Shown piece by piece: positions 1 through 9,339 of a stretch of DNA of 64,000 bases. The number at the start of each line of letters is the position of its first letter. Positions within the stretch are counted from its first letter, which is position 1. The notes beneath the pieces are model-generated. The model was not told the DNA's origin and did not search any database. It saw nothing but the letters and a program-made list of their open reading frames with translations. Source of the DNA: Cronobacter turicensis z3032 (GTDB lineage: Bacteria > Pseudomonadota > Gammaproteobacteria > Enterobacterales > Enterobacteriaceae); NCBI GenBank assembly GCA_000027065.2, contig FN543093.2, positions 2,422,074 through 2,486,073 on the forward strand, given 5' to 3'. A program made the position numbers and the translations under genes.

Positions 1-757
1 CCAGCGAGGCCGCCATCATGCGTCCCCAGATGTAGTCCGGCGTGCTGAAGAGCGTGTTAAGCCCGACAGGCAGCGTGAAATTCGATGCGCTGGAAAGGAA
101 AATCGAGGCGAAGAGGTAGTCGTTCCACGCCACCATAAAGCAGTAAACAAACACCGAGACCAGCCCCGAGACCGCCAGCGGCACGGTGATGCGAAAGATG
201 ATTTGCAGTCGGTTTAAGCCATCCATCATCGCCGCCTCTTCGATCTCATCCGGAATGGTGTCGAAGTAGCTTTTCAGCATGAACACAGCGGTGGGCAGCG
301 TCTGGGTCACCATGGTGACGATAATGGCGAGCTGCGTGTCGTAGATGCCGAGTGCGGTGATGATTTTGAACAGCGGCACCACCAGCAGGATGCCGGAGAA
401 CATATACACCGTGTAAAAGCTGGCGTTGATGGTCATCCGGCCCTTAAAGCGCAGCTTTGACAGCGCGTAGGCCCCGAGAATGCCGATAAACACCGCGACG
501 CCGGACGACACCACCGATACCACCAGGCTGTTGCGAAAATAGGTGACGAACGGAAAGATCAGCGGGTTAAAAATGTCGACATAATGCGCGAGCGTCCCGT
601 GCTGCGGGAACAGCGTCGGATGCAGCGAAATCGCCTCTTTCGGGCTTTTGAACGAGGTCATCAGCATGACGAAAAAAGGAAACAGCGTCACAATCAGGAA
701 CAGCGCCAGCCCGAGATAAAACGCGACGCGCCGCGTAAGACGTTTATTTGTTGCCAT
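1..757 (-). CDS. ycjP: YcjP-like sugar ABC transporter permease (3' part cut by window edge)
   Basis: Inner-membrane permease of a carbohydrate ABC transporter (MalG type). The reverse strand reads from an ATG at 757 without a stop to base 1, giving about 252 residues. It starts MATNKRLTRRVAFYLG, has a first membrane helix right after, and several more hydrophobic segments. The EAAMMDG stretch is the EAA loop that docks on the ATPase. Only the last few residues are missing. It overlaps the end of ycjO by 14 bp, so the two are translationally coupled. Family and order match E. coli YcjP. The substrate is inferred from the linked phosphorylase YcjM, not from this protein. Confidence 0.93.
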   Translation of the reverse strand, partial: MATNKRLTRRVAFYLGLALFLIVTLFPFFVMLMTSFKSPKEAISLHPTLFPQHGTLAHYVDIFNPLIFPFVTYFRNSLVVSVVSSGVAVFIGILGAYALSKLRFKGRMTINASFYTVYMFSGILLVVPLFKIITALGIYDTQLAIIVTMVTQTLPTAVFMLKSYFDTIPDEIEEAAMMDGLNRLQIIFRITVPLAVSGLVSVFVYCFMVAWNDYLFASIFLSSASNFTLPVGLNTLFSTPDYIWGRMMAASL

Positions 758-1634
758 GGAGATTCACCCGCTTTCTGGTAATCAGGATCACTGCGAAAAT
801 GATGATGAACAGCACGACGGAGATCGCCGCCGCTTTGCCGAGGTCATTGAACGCAAAGGCGGTTTTGTAGAGATAGACGCCCAGGATATCGACTTTAGTG
901 GTCAGCAGATAAACGTCGGCGAACATGTAGAACATCCAGATAGTGCGCAGCGTCACCACGGTCGCCAGCACCGGCATAATGGCGGGCAGCGTCACGATGC
1001 GAAACCGCTGCCAGGCGCTGGCGCCGTCCATTTCCGCCGCCTCGTAGAGCGATTTGTCGATAGTCTGCAAAATCGCCAGAAACGAGATAAAGGCGTAGGG
1101 GAAGTAGCGCCAGACGGCGAACAGCACTACCAGCGCGAAGCTGCTGGCGGGGTTGTCGAACCACAGCGGCGCCTGATCGTAGAGATGCAGCAGATCGCCC
1201 GCCACCCAGTTCACGACGCCGTAGCCGTTGTTGAACATATATTTCCACGCGAACACCAGCGAAATTGACGGCGTGACATAGGAGAGGATCACCAGCGAGC
1301 GCGCGGTTTTGCGAAAGCGGAATTCGCGGTTAAAGAAAATCGCCACCGCCAGCCCCAGCGCGGTACTGCCCGCCACCACCAGCGCCGTATACCAGCAGGT
1401 CATCCAGAGCGAGTGCCAGAAGCCCGGATCGCTGAGGATTTTGAGGTAGTTCTCAAGCCCGGTGAACTGCGACGGCAGACGCGGGTTGAGCGGTAAGCGT
1501 AAAAAACTGATTTCGATATTCGACAGCATTGGCCAGGCCACCAGGCCGCCCAGCAACAGCAGGCTGGGGGCCAGGAGCAGCATGGCGAATGGCATATCAG
1601 AACGACCTGAAGTTAACTTCTTCATGAGAGCCAT
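744..1634 (-). CDS. ycjO: YcjO-like sugar ABC transporter permease
   Basis: Second permease of the same transporter (MalF-type family without the long periplasmic insert), 296 residues and six predicted membrane helices. The first helix begins near residue 15, after a short basic N-terminus (MALMKKLTSGR). The EAAEMDGAS motif of the cytoplasmic EAA loop is visible near residue 200. It sits 14 bp after ycjN and overlaps ycjP, so it is in one operon. An internal ATG (MKKL) three codons in is an alternative start. Confidence 0.95.
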   Translation of the reverse strand: MALMKKLTSGRSDMPFAMLLLAPSLLLLGGLVAWPMLSNIEISFLRLPLNPRLPSQFTGLENYLKILSDPGFWHSLWMTCWYTALVVAGSTALGLAVAIFFNREFRFRKTARSLVILSYVTPSISLVFAWKYMFNNGYGVVNWVAGDLLHLYDQAPLWFDNPASSFALVVLFAVWRYFPYAFISFLAILQTIDKSLYEAAEMDGASAWQRFRIVTLPAIMPVLATVVTLRTIWMFYMFADVYLLTTKVDILGVYLYKTAFAFNDLGKAAAISVVLFIIIFAVILITRKRVNLHGNK

Positions 1635-1648
1635 TTCCTGCGTCGGGT

Positions 1649-2941
1649 TTACGGTCTGGCGACCAGTTCATCGAGGCGTTTTTGCCCGTTGACGAGCGCC
1701 GCTTCCGGCGACTTGCCGCCGACCGTAACGCTGTTGACCATGTCGTTAATCACGCCGGATCCCGTCACGTCGCCCATGCGAGTGAAGTTTTTATCGCCGA
1801 CCGAGCCGAAAACCTGGACGTTGGGGAACTGGGCGATAAGCTCGCGGGTCAGACCGCCAAACGCTTTAATCACCGGGTTCTGTTGATAGACCTGTGTTTC
1901 CACCACCGCCTTGTTCACCGGCAGCGCCGCGCCCGGCGACATCAGCACCCAGTCGGCGGCGTTTTCCGCCTGCTCCATAAAGACCACGAATTTCTTCGCC
2001 GCCGCCGTCTCCTCTTCACGTTGCCCGGCCGTAATGGTGAGCGAGGTCAGCATGCCGTAAGCGGCGGATGATTTCTTGGTCGGCACGATAAACCCGAGAT
2101 CCTGCGGGTCGCCCTCTTTAAACACCGCGGGCAGGATGTAGGTGGAATAGATAGCCATCGGCGCAGTGCCGTTCATAAAGGCGTCTTTGATTTCCATGAC
2201 GTCGTTCGAGCCGGGCATGGAGAGCGCGGCGAGTTCGCGGTAATACTCCAGCGCCTCGCGCATTTCGGGCGTGTTGAGCGTAATGTTGCCGCTGGCGTCA
2301 AAGGCGTTCGCGCCGTTAGAGAGCGCAAACTGTGAAAACGCCTGCTCCGTCATCACGCTCTCGGCGGTCGGCAGCGCGATGCCATATTTTTTCTCGGACG
2401 GTTTATTGAGAAGCGTCGCGGCATTCAGCAGTGACTGCCAGTCCTGCGGCGCGCCGAGGCCCACCTCCGCCAGACGCGATTTCCGGTACCAGACGCCGCC
2501 AAGCCAGGCGCTGATGGGCACGCCGGTCCAGGCCGCGCCGTCTTCGGTACGCACGATACGCAACACGCCATCAAAGAACTGGTTCTCTCCCACCTGCGCC
2601 ACCGCGGCTTTGATGGCGTCGCGATCGAGCAACTGCTCTTTGTCCATGACTTTGGCGTAGTCATGGCTGATTTCAATCACCTCCGGAAGCGCGCCGGAAC
2701 GGGCGAGCGTGGTGACTTTGGTGTTATAGGCATCTTCCTCGACCGGCACCTGTTTGACGGTGATCCCGGGATTCGCTTTTTCAAAGCGCTCGATAAGCCG
2801 GGTAATCACCGCCTGGCGCTCCTGCTCCACCGACGAATGCATGAATTCGATGGCGACATTCTCTTTTTTATTATCGTCACAGCCTGACATCAGGGCGCAG
2901 GCAACCAGTGCTGAAATCAGCACAATATTATTGTTTCGCAT
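1649..2941 (-). CDS. ycjN: YcjN-like sugar-binding lipoprotein
   Basis: Periplasmic solute-binding protein of the ycjNOP transporter, 430 residues, extracellular binding protein family 1. The N-terminus is a lipoprotein signal peptide ending in the lipobox MSGC, with Cys21 as the lipidated residue, so the protein is probably anchored to a membrane. It starts 11 bp after the end of ycjM and precedes ycjO, as in E. coli. The ligand is not visible in the sequence. The neighbouring glucosylglycerate phosphorylase suggests a glucoside such as glucosylglycerate or a related disaccharide. Confidence 0.95.
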   Translation of the reverse strand: MRNNNIVLISALVACALMSGCDDNKKENVAIEFMHSSVEQERQAVITRLIERFEKANPGITVKQVPVEEDAYNTKVTTLARSGALPEVIEISHDYAKVMDKEQLLDRDAIKAAVAQVGENQFFDGVLRIVRTEDGAAWTGVPISAWLGGVWYRKSRLAEVGLGAPQDWQSLLNAATLLNKPSEKKYGIALPTAESVMTEQAFSQFALSNGANAFDASGNITLNTPEMREALEYYRELAALSMPGSNDVMEIKDAFMNGTAPMAIYSTYILPAVFKEGDPQDLGFIVPTKKSSAAYGMLTSLTITAGQREEETAAAKKFVVFMEQAENAADWVLMSPGAALPVNKAVVETQVYQQNPVIKAFGGLTRELIAQFPNVQVFGSVGDKNFTRMGDVTGSGVINDMVNSVTVGGKSPEAALVNGQKRLDELVARP

Positions 2942-2952
2942 ATTCAGTCCTT

Positions 2953-4668
2953 TCAGGCTTTACTAAGCCACATTGCTTGCCAGGGGGCGAGAGTGAGCGA
3001 GGCGGTATTTATTGTCGTTCCAGAAATTAAGTCACAACAGCCAGGCGCGTCATAAGAAATAACTTGCAATTTATCGCTGAGATTAAATAATGCGGCGACC
3101 GACACGCCATTTTCCGCGGTGCGGATAATCTCCAGCACTTCATCATTGATACAGCGGGCGGTAAAGGCGCTGTCGGGATGAAACGCGGCGTGCTGACGGC
3201 GACGCGTAATTAAATCGCCAAGCTGTTTCCAGGTGTCGTGACGTAAATTCCCTTCGGTCTGTAACGCCGCCGTTATTTCCGCCTCGGTATATTTCTGCCG
3301 GTTAATGGCGCGGTTATATCCGAGACGCGCAACGCCCTCTTCATCATTACGCGCGCCGAGAATACTTTGAATATAAATCGCCGGGACGCCGGGGAAAGTT
3401 AATAACAGCGCGTGGGCCAGCAGGAAACGCGCAAGGCGCGTCGCGTCGCTGTCATGTCGCGCGCTGAGCGCATCCATATAGGTGACGTTGATTTCATACG
3501 GGCTGCGGGTGCCGTCCGGGTTATTCTTCCAGTTAACGCGCGCGCCTTCGGCCTGGAGAGCGTCCACCAGCCGTAAAATATCAGCTTCGGGGAGGATCCC
3601 GCGCAGCGGGTTAAGCCCGATGCCGTCATGCGAGGCCAGGAAATTAAACCAGGTGGTATCGCCCACGCGCGCCTCGCTTAACCCCTGCGCCCACTGGCAG
3701 AGCGTGCGGGCATTCTGAGTATGAATAGCGTGGAGCACCAGCGGCGGCAGCGGGAACTGATAGACCATCTGCGCTTCATCGAAACCGTTGCCGAGGTACG
3801 CGATATTGTCTTTATGCGGCACGTTGGTTTCGGTGATGATCACGGTGCCCGGGGCGACCACATCGGCAATAGCGCGAAACAGCTTCACTAACAGGTGTGT
3901 TTTTTCCAGATGGATGCAGCTCGTTCCGGGTGTTTTCCACATAAACCCGACGGCATCGAGGCGGACATATTGCGCTCCTTCGCGCAGGTAATGCAGCAGG
4001 ACATCCACCATTGCCAGCAGCACGACCGGATTAGCGAAATTAAGGTCAATCTGGTCTTCGCTAAAGGTGGTCCACAGATGGCACACGCGTCCGTTCTGCA
4101 TGGTAAACGGCGTTAATAACGGCAGCGCCCGCGGCCGGGTGACGGCGGATAAATCGGTACGGGGATCGACATCGATAAAGAAATCTTCATAACCCGGTTT
4201 TTGCGCCAGATAATCCGCAAACCATTCGCTTTGCGCGGAAATATGGTTGCAGACAAAATCGAACATCAACCGCGCGTGCTGATTAAGCCTGGCGATATCG
4301 CGCCAGTCGCCGCACTGCGGGTCGACGCGGTGATAGTCCACCACGGAAAACCCGTCGTCGGATGACCAGGGAAAGAATGGCAAAAGATGAATATGTGAAA
4401 AGCGCGGTTTTAACCAGGTTTCAAAAAAACGCTGAAAGGTCGCGAGGCGTTTTTCACCCGGCGCGCTGAACTGATCGGCATAGGTAATTAATACGACATC
4501 CGTTTCATCCCATCCTTTTTTACGGGGCGAGGTAATTTCATTGCGTGCTTGCACAATATGTTTTTCAAGCGTGCTGAAATTCGCCTGATTAAATGCATCG
4601 CCATAAATCCGCGTAATCAGATTTTTAATAACGCCGAAATTTATCGCGGCGGTTGTTATTTTTTCCAT
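2953..4668 (-). CDS. ycjM: Glucosylglycerate phosphorylase (GH13_18, sucrose phosphorylase-like)
   Basis: Cytoplasmic GH13 phosphorylase closely resembling E. coli YcjM, which cleaves glucosylglycerate with phosphate to glucose 1-phosphate and glycerate. Visible catalytic motifs are VRLDAVGF (nucleophile Asp), ITETNVPH (acid/base Glu) and ASHDGIG (third Asp). The reading frame is open to an ATG at 4719, but a good promoter at 4704-4732 would start transcription near 4697, so that start is unlikely. I prefer the ATG at 4668 (571 residues); 4683 is also possible. It is the first gene of ycjMNOP. E. coli YcjM is 559 residues, so the N-terminus here is slightly longer. Confidence 0.93.
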   Translation of the reverse strand: MEKITTAAINFGVIKNLITRIYGDAFNQANFSTLEKHIVQARNEITSPRKKGWDETDVVLITYADQFSAPGEKRLATFQRFFETWLKPRFSHIHLLPFFPWSSDDGFSVVDYHRVDPQCGDWRDIARLNQHARLMFDFVCNHISAQSEWFADYLAQKPGYEDFFIDVDPRTDLSAVTRPRALPLLTPFTMQNGRVCHLWTTFSEDQIDLNFANPVVLLAMVDVLLHYLREGAQYVRLDAVGFMWKTPGTSCIHLEKTHLLVKLFRAIADVVAPGTVIITETNVPHKDNIAYLGNGFDEAQMVYQFPLPPLVLHAIHTQNARTLCQWAQGLSEARVGDTTWFNFLASHDGIGLNPLRGILPEADILRLVDALQAEGARVNWKNNPDGTRSPYEINVTYMDALSARHDSDATRLARFLLAHALLLTFPGVPAIYIQSILGARNDEEGVARLGYNRAINRQKYTEAEITAALQTEGNLRHDTWKQLGDLITRRRQHAAFHPDSAFTARCINDEVLEIIRTAENGVSVAALFNLSDKLQVISYDAPGCCDLISGTTINTASLTLAPWQAMWLSKA

Positions 4669-4703
4669 TGATAACATTTCCATGGTAGCGGTCCCACGGA
4701 GAA

Positions 4704-4732
4704 AGGCTACCCCTGACAAATAGAGGTGTCAA
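4704..4732 (-). promoter_or_regulatory. Candidate sigma-70 promoter of ycjMNOP
   Basis: On the reverse strand a perfect -35 TTGACA (4732-4727) is followed by a 17-bp spacer and TAGCCT (4709-4704). A transcript would begin near 4697, which helps to decide the ycjM start. A 10-bp palindrome TTTCCGGAAA lies upstream at 4768-4777 and could be an operator; it was not matched to a known regulator. Confidence 0.55.
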
Positions 4733-4817
4733 CGCGCGAAAAGTTTGCTTTTAGGAATAAAACCCGGTTTCCGGAAATGATCGTGAGTAATTGTGAAGTA
4801 GCGCAAAAAATGCCAGA

Positions 4818-4844
4818 AATAAAAAAGCCCGAGGGGCTCGGGCT
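4818..4844 (-). terminator. Intrinsic terminator of the psp operon, overlapping the pspD stop
   Basis: An 8-bp stem (AGCCCGAG at 4826-4833, CTCGGGCT at 4837-4844) with a 3-nt loop is followed on the reverse strand by a run of six T. The TAG stop of pspD (4845-4843) lies inside the start of the hairpin, so translation ends right on the terminator. Confidence 0.85.
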
Positions 4845-5085
4845 ATTTACGGGAGGGTTTAGTGATATAACGCGCCGAGACACGTTTTGCGAGACGCTTT
4901 AACAGCGGCTCAAGCGCAAACGCCAGCGCGATTTTAAGCGGTCGCCGGGCGACGGATTTCACCGCCCAACCGGCAAACCCTGCCGGGCCGTAACGCAGCG
5001 CGGTCATTAACGCCAGTTTGCCGGCGATTTTCAGGCCGGGCTTCGCACGGCGGGAGACTCGTTGCCAACGGGTGGTGGAATTCAT
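4843..5085 (-). CDS. pspD: Phage shock protein D
   Basis: Small inner-membrane protein of the phage-shock operon, 80 residues against 73 in E. coli. It shares the core [25 protein letters not shown] pattern in a hydrophobic, weakly charged middle section. The open frame extends upstream to 5130, but the ATG at 5085 has a strong AAGGAG site seven bases before it and aligns with the E. coli start (MNSTTRWQ). Its exact role in the Psp response is poorly known. It is the last gene of this operon; the rhodanese gene pspE that follows in E. coli is absent. Confidence 0.93.
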   Translation of the reverse strand: MNSTTRWQRVSRRAKPGLKIAGKLALMTALRYGPAGFAGWAVKSVARRPLKIALAFALEPLLKRLAKRVSARYITKPSRK

Positions 5086-5129
5086 GGCGGCTCCTTGATA
5101 ACCGGGGGCGCGGCCCCCTGATAAATTCA

Positions 5130-5486
5130 TTATAGCTGGCGGAAACGGCTGCGCAGCGAGAAGGCGTCAGACGTTACGTAACGCTCCATCGCGCGTAAAC
5201 GCTGCTCGCCTGCGGCAAGCTCGGCATCGACCGCATTCAGCAACTCACTGCTGGTCGGCGCCGCCTCCCCTTCCTGCGTTTCATCCAGCGGGTCGAGCGC
5301 GAATGTCAGCACGATATAGGCGACGATGGTGATAAAGAACAGCCCGAAAAGCATCGACAGCACGGTTATCAGACGCACCAGTTTGACAGGCACATTGAGA
5401 TAGTGCGCGATACCGGCGCAAACACCCTTCACCATCCCTTCGCGGGGAAGGCGTCCCAGTTTTTTGCCGCTAAACGTACGCGTCAT
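5130..5486 (-). CDS. pspC: Phage shock protein C, membrane sensor
   Basis: Inner-membrane sensor that, with PspB, draws PspA away from PspF when the membrane is stressed. 118 residues. The PspC domain is at the N-terminus ([17 protein letters not shown]), followed by a hydrophobic helix around residues 38-65 and a cytoplasmic tail predicted to form a short coiled coil. The ATG overlaps the stop of pspB in an ATAATGA arrangement, which implies translational coupling. Length and order match E. coli (119 residues). Confidence 0.97.
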   Translation of the reverse strand: MTRTFSGKKLGRLPREGMVKGVCAGIAHYLNVPVKLVRLITVLSMLFGLFFITIVAYIVLTFALDPLDETQEGEAAPTSSELLNAVDAELAAGEQRLRAMERYVTSDAFSLRSRFRQL

Positions 5487-5710
5487 TATTGGTTTCTCCA
5501 GTTCGGGTGTTCGGCATCGAGAATTTGTTCCAGCGCATGGATGCGTTCGCGCATACGCTGCGCCTCGTCATTTAACTGCGCCAGGCGCTGCTGTTCGCTC
5601 TGAGACAGCGCATCGCGCCCGGAGCGGTTGGTGTAGTGAAGCCAGAGCCAGACCGGCAACACAAACAGCACAAACAGCGTTAACGGTATAGCCAGAAACA
5701 GTGCACTCAT
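5486..5710 (-). CDS. pspB: Phage shock protein B
   Basis: Inner-membrane partner of PspC, 74 residues. One N-terminal helix (SALFLAIPLTLFVLFVLPVW) is followed by a charged coiled-coil-like tail (QSEQQRLAQLNDEAQRMRER). It acts with PspC as positive regulator of the response. The gene lies 65 bp after pspA and overlaps pspC by the stop/start codons. Confidence 0.97.
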   Translation of the reverse strand: MSALFLAIPLTLFVLFVLPVWLWLHYTNRSGRDALSQSEQQRLAQLNDEAQRMRERIHALEQILDAEHPNWRNQ

Positions 5711-5775
5711 GGGTTCTCCTTACGGGTCGATATTGCGACGGCCATCGCCGCCGCGCTCCTTGTCAACGCGGGCGA

Positions 5776-6447
5776 TTATTCGCCGTCACGCTGCTGCACT
5801 TTCGCTTTCAGCGCCGCCAGCTGCGCGCTGATATCGTCATCCGCTTTCAGTTCGGCGAACTGCTGATCCAGCGATTTCTGCTTACCAAAACCATGGCTTT
5901 CCGCTTCGGCTTCCATCTGATCGATGCGACGCTCGAAGGATTCGAAACGCGCCATGGCTTCATCGATTTTGCCGCTGTCGAGCTGACGACGCACATCGCG
6001 CGAGGAAGACGCCGCCTGATGGCGAAGGGTCAGCGCCTGCTGACGCGCGCGGGTTTCGCTGAGTTTATTCTCAAGCTCGCCGATTTCCTGTTTCATGCGC
6101 GCCAGCGTTTCATCAAGCTGCGTCGCCTCTTCTTCCAGCGCACGAATAATGTCGGTCAGTTTCTGTTTTTCGATAAGCGCGGCGCGGGCCAGATCGTCTT
6201 TATCTTTACGCAGCGCCAGCTCGGCTTTTTCCTGCCATTCGGCCTGCTGCGCGTTAGCCTGCTCAATACGGCGCGCAATCTGTTTCTTTTCCGCCAGCGC
6301 GCGGGCTGAGGTTGAGCGCACTTCCACCAGCGTGTCTTCCATCTCCTGAATCATCAGGCGAACCAGTTTTTGTGGATCTTCAGCCTTCTCCAGCAGGGAG
6401 TTGATGTTGGCGTTCACGATGTCGGCAAAACGAGAAAAAATACCCAT
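5776..6447 (-). CDS. pspA: Phage shock protein A, membrane-stress effector and PspF inhibitor
   Basis: Peripheral membrane protein of the PspA/IM30 (ESCRT-III-like) family, 223 residues (222 in E. coli). It begins [20 protein letters not shown], the amphipathic membrane-binding helix, and continues as almost unbroken heptad-rich helix. In unstressed cells it binds PspF and blocks sigma-54 activation; under proton-motive-force loss it coats the membrane. The start follows GAGGATG at suitable spacing and is served by the sigma-54 promoter at 6499-6516. Confidence 0.98.
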   Translation of the reverse strand: MGIFSRFADIVNANINSLLEKAEDPQKLVRLMIQEMEDTLVEVRSTSARALAEKKQIARRIEQANAQQAEWQEKAELALRKDKDDLARAALIEKQKLTDIIRALEEEATQLDETLARMKQEIGELENKLSETRARQQALTLRHQAASSSRDVRRQLDSGKIDEAMARFESFERRIDQMEAEAESHGFGKQKSLDQQFAELKADDDISAQLAALKAKVQQRDGE

Positions 6448-6498
6448 AATTTCATCCTCTACATGGTAAGACGGGCTAAGCCCTTGCTTTATGGCTTA

Positions 6499-6516
6499 AT
6501 ACAAACTCCGTGCCAG
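6499..6516 (-). promoter_or_regulatory. Sigma-54 promoter of pspABCD
   Basis: On the reverse strand CTGGCACGGAGTTTGTAT contains the -24 element TGGCACG and the -12 element TTGTA at the spacing typical of RpoN promoters, as in the E. coli pspA promoter. The start point would fall near 6490, leaving a leader of about 43 nt before pspA. Confidence 0.9.
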
Positions 6517-6576
6517 TTTTTTAATGTATTGATTTTAAAGAAGAGTTAAAATTTTACCGTAATGCCCTTCCAGGCT

Positions 6577-6596
6577 AGAGTAGTGATATACGCTAC
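6577..6596. promoter_or_regulatory. Candidate PspF upstream activating site
   Basis: The imperfect dyad TAGTGATATACGCTA (6581-6595) resembles the remembered E. coli PspF site, with TAGTG and CGCTA arms. It lies about 90-105 bp upstream of the sigma-54 start and just ahead of pspF, where it could both activate pspA and autoregulate pspF. Confidence 0.7.
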
Positions 6597-6614
6597 TAAG
6601 TGGTGAATTTCATC

Positions 6615-7601
6615 ATGACAGAATACAAAGATAACCTGATTGGCGAGGCGAACCGGTTTCTGGAAGTGCTGGAACAGGTTTCCCGGCTCGCGCCGCTCGA
6701 TAAACCCGTGCTGATTATTGGCGAGCGCGGCACCGGTAAAGAGCTTATCGCCCACCGCCTGCACTATCTGTCGCGCCGCTGGCAGGGGCCGTTTATCTCG
6801 CTCAACTGCGCGGCGCTGAATGAAAACCTGCTCGATTCCGAGCTGTTCGGCCATGAGGCCGGGGCGTTTACCGGCGCGCAGAAGCGCCACCCGGGGCGAT
6901 TTGAGCGCGCCGACGGCGGCACGTTGTTTCTGGATGAACTTGCCACCGCGCCGATGCTGGTGCAGGAAAAGCTGCTGCGGGTGATTGAGTATGGCGAGCT
7001 GGAGCGCGTTGGCGGCAGCCAGCCGTTGCAGGTGAACGTGCGTCTTATCTGCGCCACCAACGCCGATCTGCCGCAACTCGTCGAAGACGAAAAATTTCGC
7101 GCCGACCTGCTCGACCGGCTCGCCTTTGATGTGGTGTTGCTCCCCGCCCTGCGCGAGCGCGACAGCGATATCATGCTGCTGGCGGAGCAGTTCGCCATCC
7201 AGATGTGCCGCGAGCTGGGCCTGCCGCTCTTTCCGGGCTTTACCGAACGGGCGCGCGAAACGCTGCTCGGCTACCGGTGGCCTGGGAATATCCGCGAGCT
7301 GAAAAATGTGGTGGAGCGCTCGGTGTATCGTCACGCCAGCAGCGACGAGCCGGTGGATAACATTATTCTCGACCCGTTTCGCCGCGAGCAGGCAGAAATG
7401 GTGCCGATGGAGACGGCTGATATGGCCGCACACGGCCCATCGCTGCCGCTGAACCTGCGCAAATGGCAGCATGATGAAGAAAAACGGCTGCTGGAGGCGA
7501 GCCTGCAGGCGGCGAAATATAATCAGAAACAGGCCGCGGAATTGCTCGGTTTAACCTATCACCAGCTGCGCGCGCTGCTGAAAAAACATGAAATTCGCTA
7601 A
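6615..7601 (+). CDS. pspF: Sigma-54 enhancer-binding activator of psp
   Basis: AAA+ transcription activator for the psp operon, 328 residues (E. coli 325). It has no N-terminal receiver domain; control comes from PspA binding. Visible parts are the Walker A GERGTGKE (residues 36-43), the sigma-54 contact loop GAFTGA (83-88), the Walker B segment GTLFLDEL, and a C-terminal helix-turn-helix (NQKQAAELLGLTYHQLRALL). A GTG at 6600 is in frame, but the ATG at 6615 matches the E. coli start (M-x-EYKDNL). It is divergent from pspA across a shared regulatory region. Confidence 0.97.
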   Translation: MTEYKDNLIGEANRFLEVLEQVSRLAPLDKPVLIIGERGTGKELIAHRLHYLSRRWQGPFISLNCAALNENLLDSELFGHEAGAFTGAQKRHPGRFERADGGTLFLDELATAPMLVQEKLLRVIEYGELERVGGSQPLQVNVRLICATNADLPQLVEDEKFRADLLDRLAFDVVLLPALRERDSDIMLLAEQFAIQMCRELGLPLFPGFTERARETLLGYRWPGNIRELKNVVERSVYRHASSDEPVDNIILDPFRREQAEMVPMETADMAAHGPSLPLNLRKWQHDEEKRLLEASLQAAKYNQKQAAELLGLTYHQLRALLKKHEIR

Positions 7602-7698
7602 GGGCGGATACTTTTAACCCAAACGCCCGCAGAGTTTTTTACGCAGGCCGCGTAAGTGCGATACACTTTGCCTGGTGACTAAAACAACTCAAAAACTT

Positions 7699-9339
7699 AT
7701 GCGCGGAATTCTCTCCTCTTTTTTAGCGACGCTCGGGCTACTGAGCGTACCGGCTTTTGCTGCGCCTCCCGCCGAATCGCCCGGCGATATTCGCCAGAGC
7801 GGATTTGTCTATTGCGTTAATGGCCAGGTTAATACGTTTAATCCGCAAAAAGCCGGCAGCGGGCTGACTGTCGATACGCTCGCCGCCCAGCTCTATGACC
7901 GGCTGCTGGATGTCGATCCTTATACCTACCGGCTGGTGCCGGAGCTTGCCGAAAGCTGGGAGACGCCGGATGACGGCATTACCTGGCGTTTTCGCCTGCG
8001 CCCTAACGTGCAGTTTCAGCACACCCGCTGGTTTACGCCCACCCGCGCGCTGAACGCCGACGACGTGGTGTTCAGCTTTCAGCGTATTATCGACCCTAAC
8101 CACCCGTGGCATAACGTCAACGGCGGCAGCTACCCCTATTTCGACAGTCTTCAGTTTGCCGATAACGTCCGTAGCGTGCGCAAGCTGGATAACCGCACCG
8201 TGGAGTTTCGCTTACGCCAGCCGGACGCCTCCTTTTTATGGCATCTCGCCACGCATTACGCATCGGTAATGTCAGCGGAGTACGCGGCGGCGCTTGAGCG
8301 CAGCGGTAACCAGGAAGAGATGGATCGCGAACCGGTCGGCACCGGGCCGTTCCGTCTCGGCGAATATCGCGCCGGGCAATACATTCGCCTGCTGCGCCAT
8401 GACGCCTACTGGCGCGGTAAGCCGCAGATGCCGCAGGTGGTCATCGATCTCGGCTCCGGCGGCACAGGGCGTCTGTCGAAGCTACTGACCGGCGAATGCG
8501 ACGTGCTCGCCTGGCCTGCCGCGAGCCAGCTCACCAGCCTCAGGGACGATCCGCGCCTGCGCCTGACGCTGCGTCCCGGTATGAATATCGCCTATCTGGC
8601 GTTTAATACCCATAAGCCGCCGCTCGATAACCCTAAAGTGCGCCACGCCCTGGCGCTGGCCATTAATAACCAGCGTCTGATGCAGTCTATCTATTACGGC
8701 ACGGCGGAAACCGCCGCGTCGATTTTGCCGCGCGCCTCGTGGGCGTATGACAACAACGCGAAGATCACCGAATACAACCCGGATAAAGCGCGCGCGCAGC
8801 TGAAAGCGCTGGGGCTTGAAAACCTGACGCTGAAGCTCTGGGTGCCCACCAGCTCCCAGGCGTGGAACCCGAGCCCGCTCAAAACGGCCGAACTGTTGCA
8901 GGCGGATCTGGCGCAGGTGGGCGTGACGGTGGATATCGTTCCGGTGGAGGGCCGCTTCCAGGAGGCCCGCCTGATGGATATGAACCATGATTTAACGCTC
9001 GCGGGCTGGTCGACGGACAGTAACGATCCGGACAGTTTTTTCCGTCCGCTGTTAAGCTGCGCGGCCATTCGCTCGCAAACCAACTATGCCCACTGGTGCG
9101 ATCGCGATTTTGACGGCGTGCTGCAGTCGGCGCTTTCATCGCAACAGCTGGCGTACCGGATTGAAGCCTACACCCGCGCGCAGACGATCCTCGCTGAACA
9201 GCTGCCGGTGCTGCCGCTGGCGTCATCGCTGCGGCTGCAGGCATATCGTTACGATATGAAAGGCCTGGTGCTGAGCCCGTTTGGCAACGCCTCGTTCGCG
9301 GGCGTCTCGCGCGAACCCACTGAGGATAAACAGCCATGA
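7699..9339 (+). CDS. sapA: SapA, periplasmic peptide-binding protein
   Basis: Solute-binding component of the Sap ABC system, SBP family 5 (DppA/OppA-like), 546 residues (E. coli 547). A signal peptide ends at PAFA|APP. In Salmonella and Haemophilus the system is linked to antimicrobial-peptide resistance; in E. coli sapBCDF has been tied to putrescine export and to Trk potassium uptake. An in-frame GTG at 7675 would add eight residues; neither start has a clear Shine-Dalgarno, and I chose the ATG that matches the E. coli N-terminus. Its TGA overlaps the sapB ATG. Confidence 0.95.
   Translation: MRGILSSFLATLGLLSVPAFAAPPAESPGDIRQSGFVYCVNGQVNTFNPQKAGSGLTVDTLAAQLYDRLLDVDPYTYRLVPELAESWETPDDGITWRFRLRPNVQFQHTRWFTPTRALNADDVVFSFQRIIDPNHPWHNVNGGSYPYFDSLQFADNVRSVRKLDNRTVEFRLRQPDASFLWHLATHYASVMSAEYAAALERSGNQEEMDREPVGTGPFRLGEYRAGQYIRLLRHDAYWRGKPQMPQVVIDLGSGGTGRLSKLLTGECDVLAWPAASQLTSLRDDPRLRLTLRPGMNIAYLAFNTHKPPLDNPKVRHALALAINNQRLMQSIYYGTAETAASILPRASWAYDNNAKITEYNPDKARAQLKALGLENLTLKLWVPTSSQAWNPSPLKTAELLQADLAQVGVTVDIVPVEGRFQEARLMDMNHDLTLAGWSTDSNDPDSFFRPLLSCAAIRSQTNYAHWCDRDFDGVLQSALSSQQLAYRIEAYTRAQTILAEQLPVLPLASSLRLQAYRYDMKGLVLSPFGNASFAGVSREPTEDKQP

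Noticed and set aside
4669..4719. Upstream ATG for ycjM at 4719
   Set aside because: It lies upstream of the predicted transcription start of a good promoter and has no homology support.
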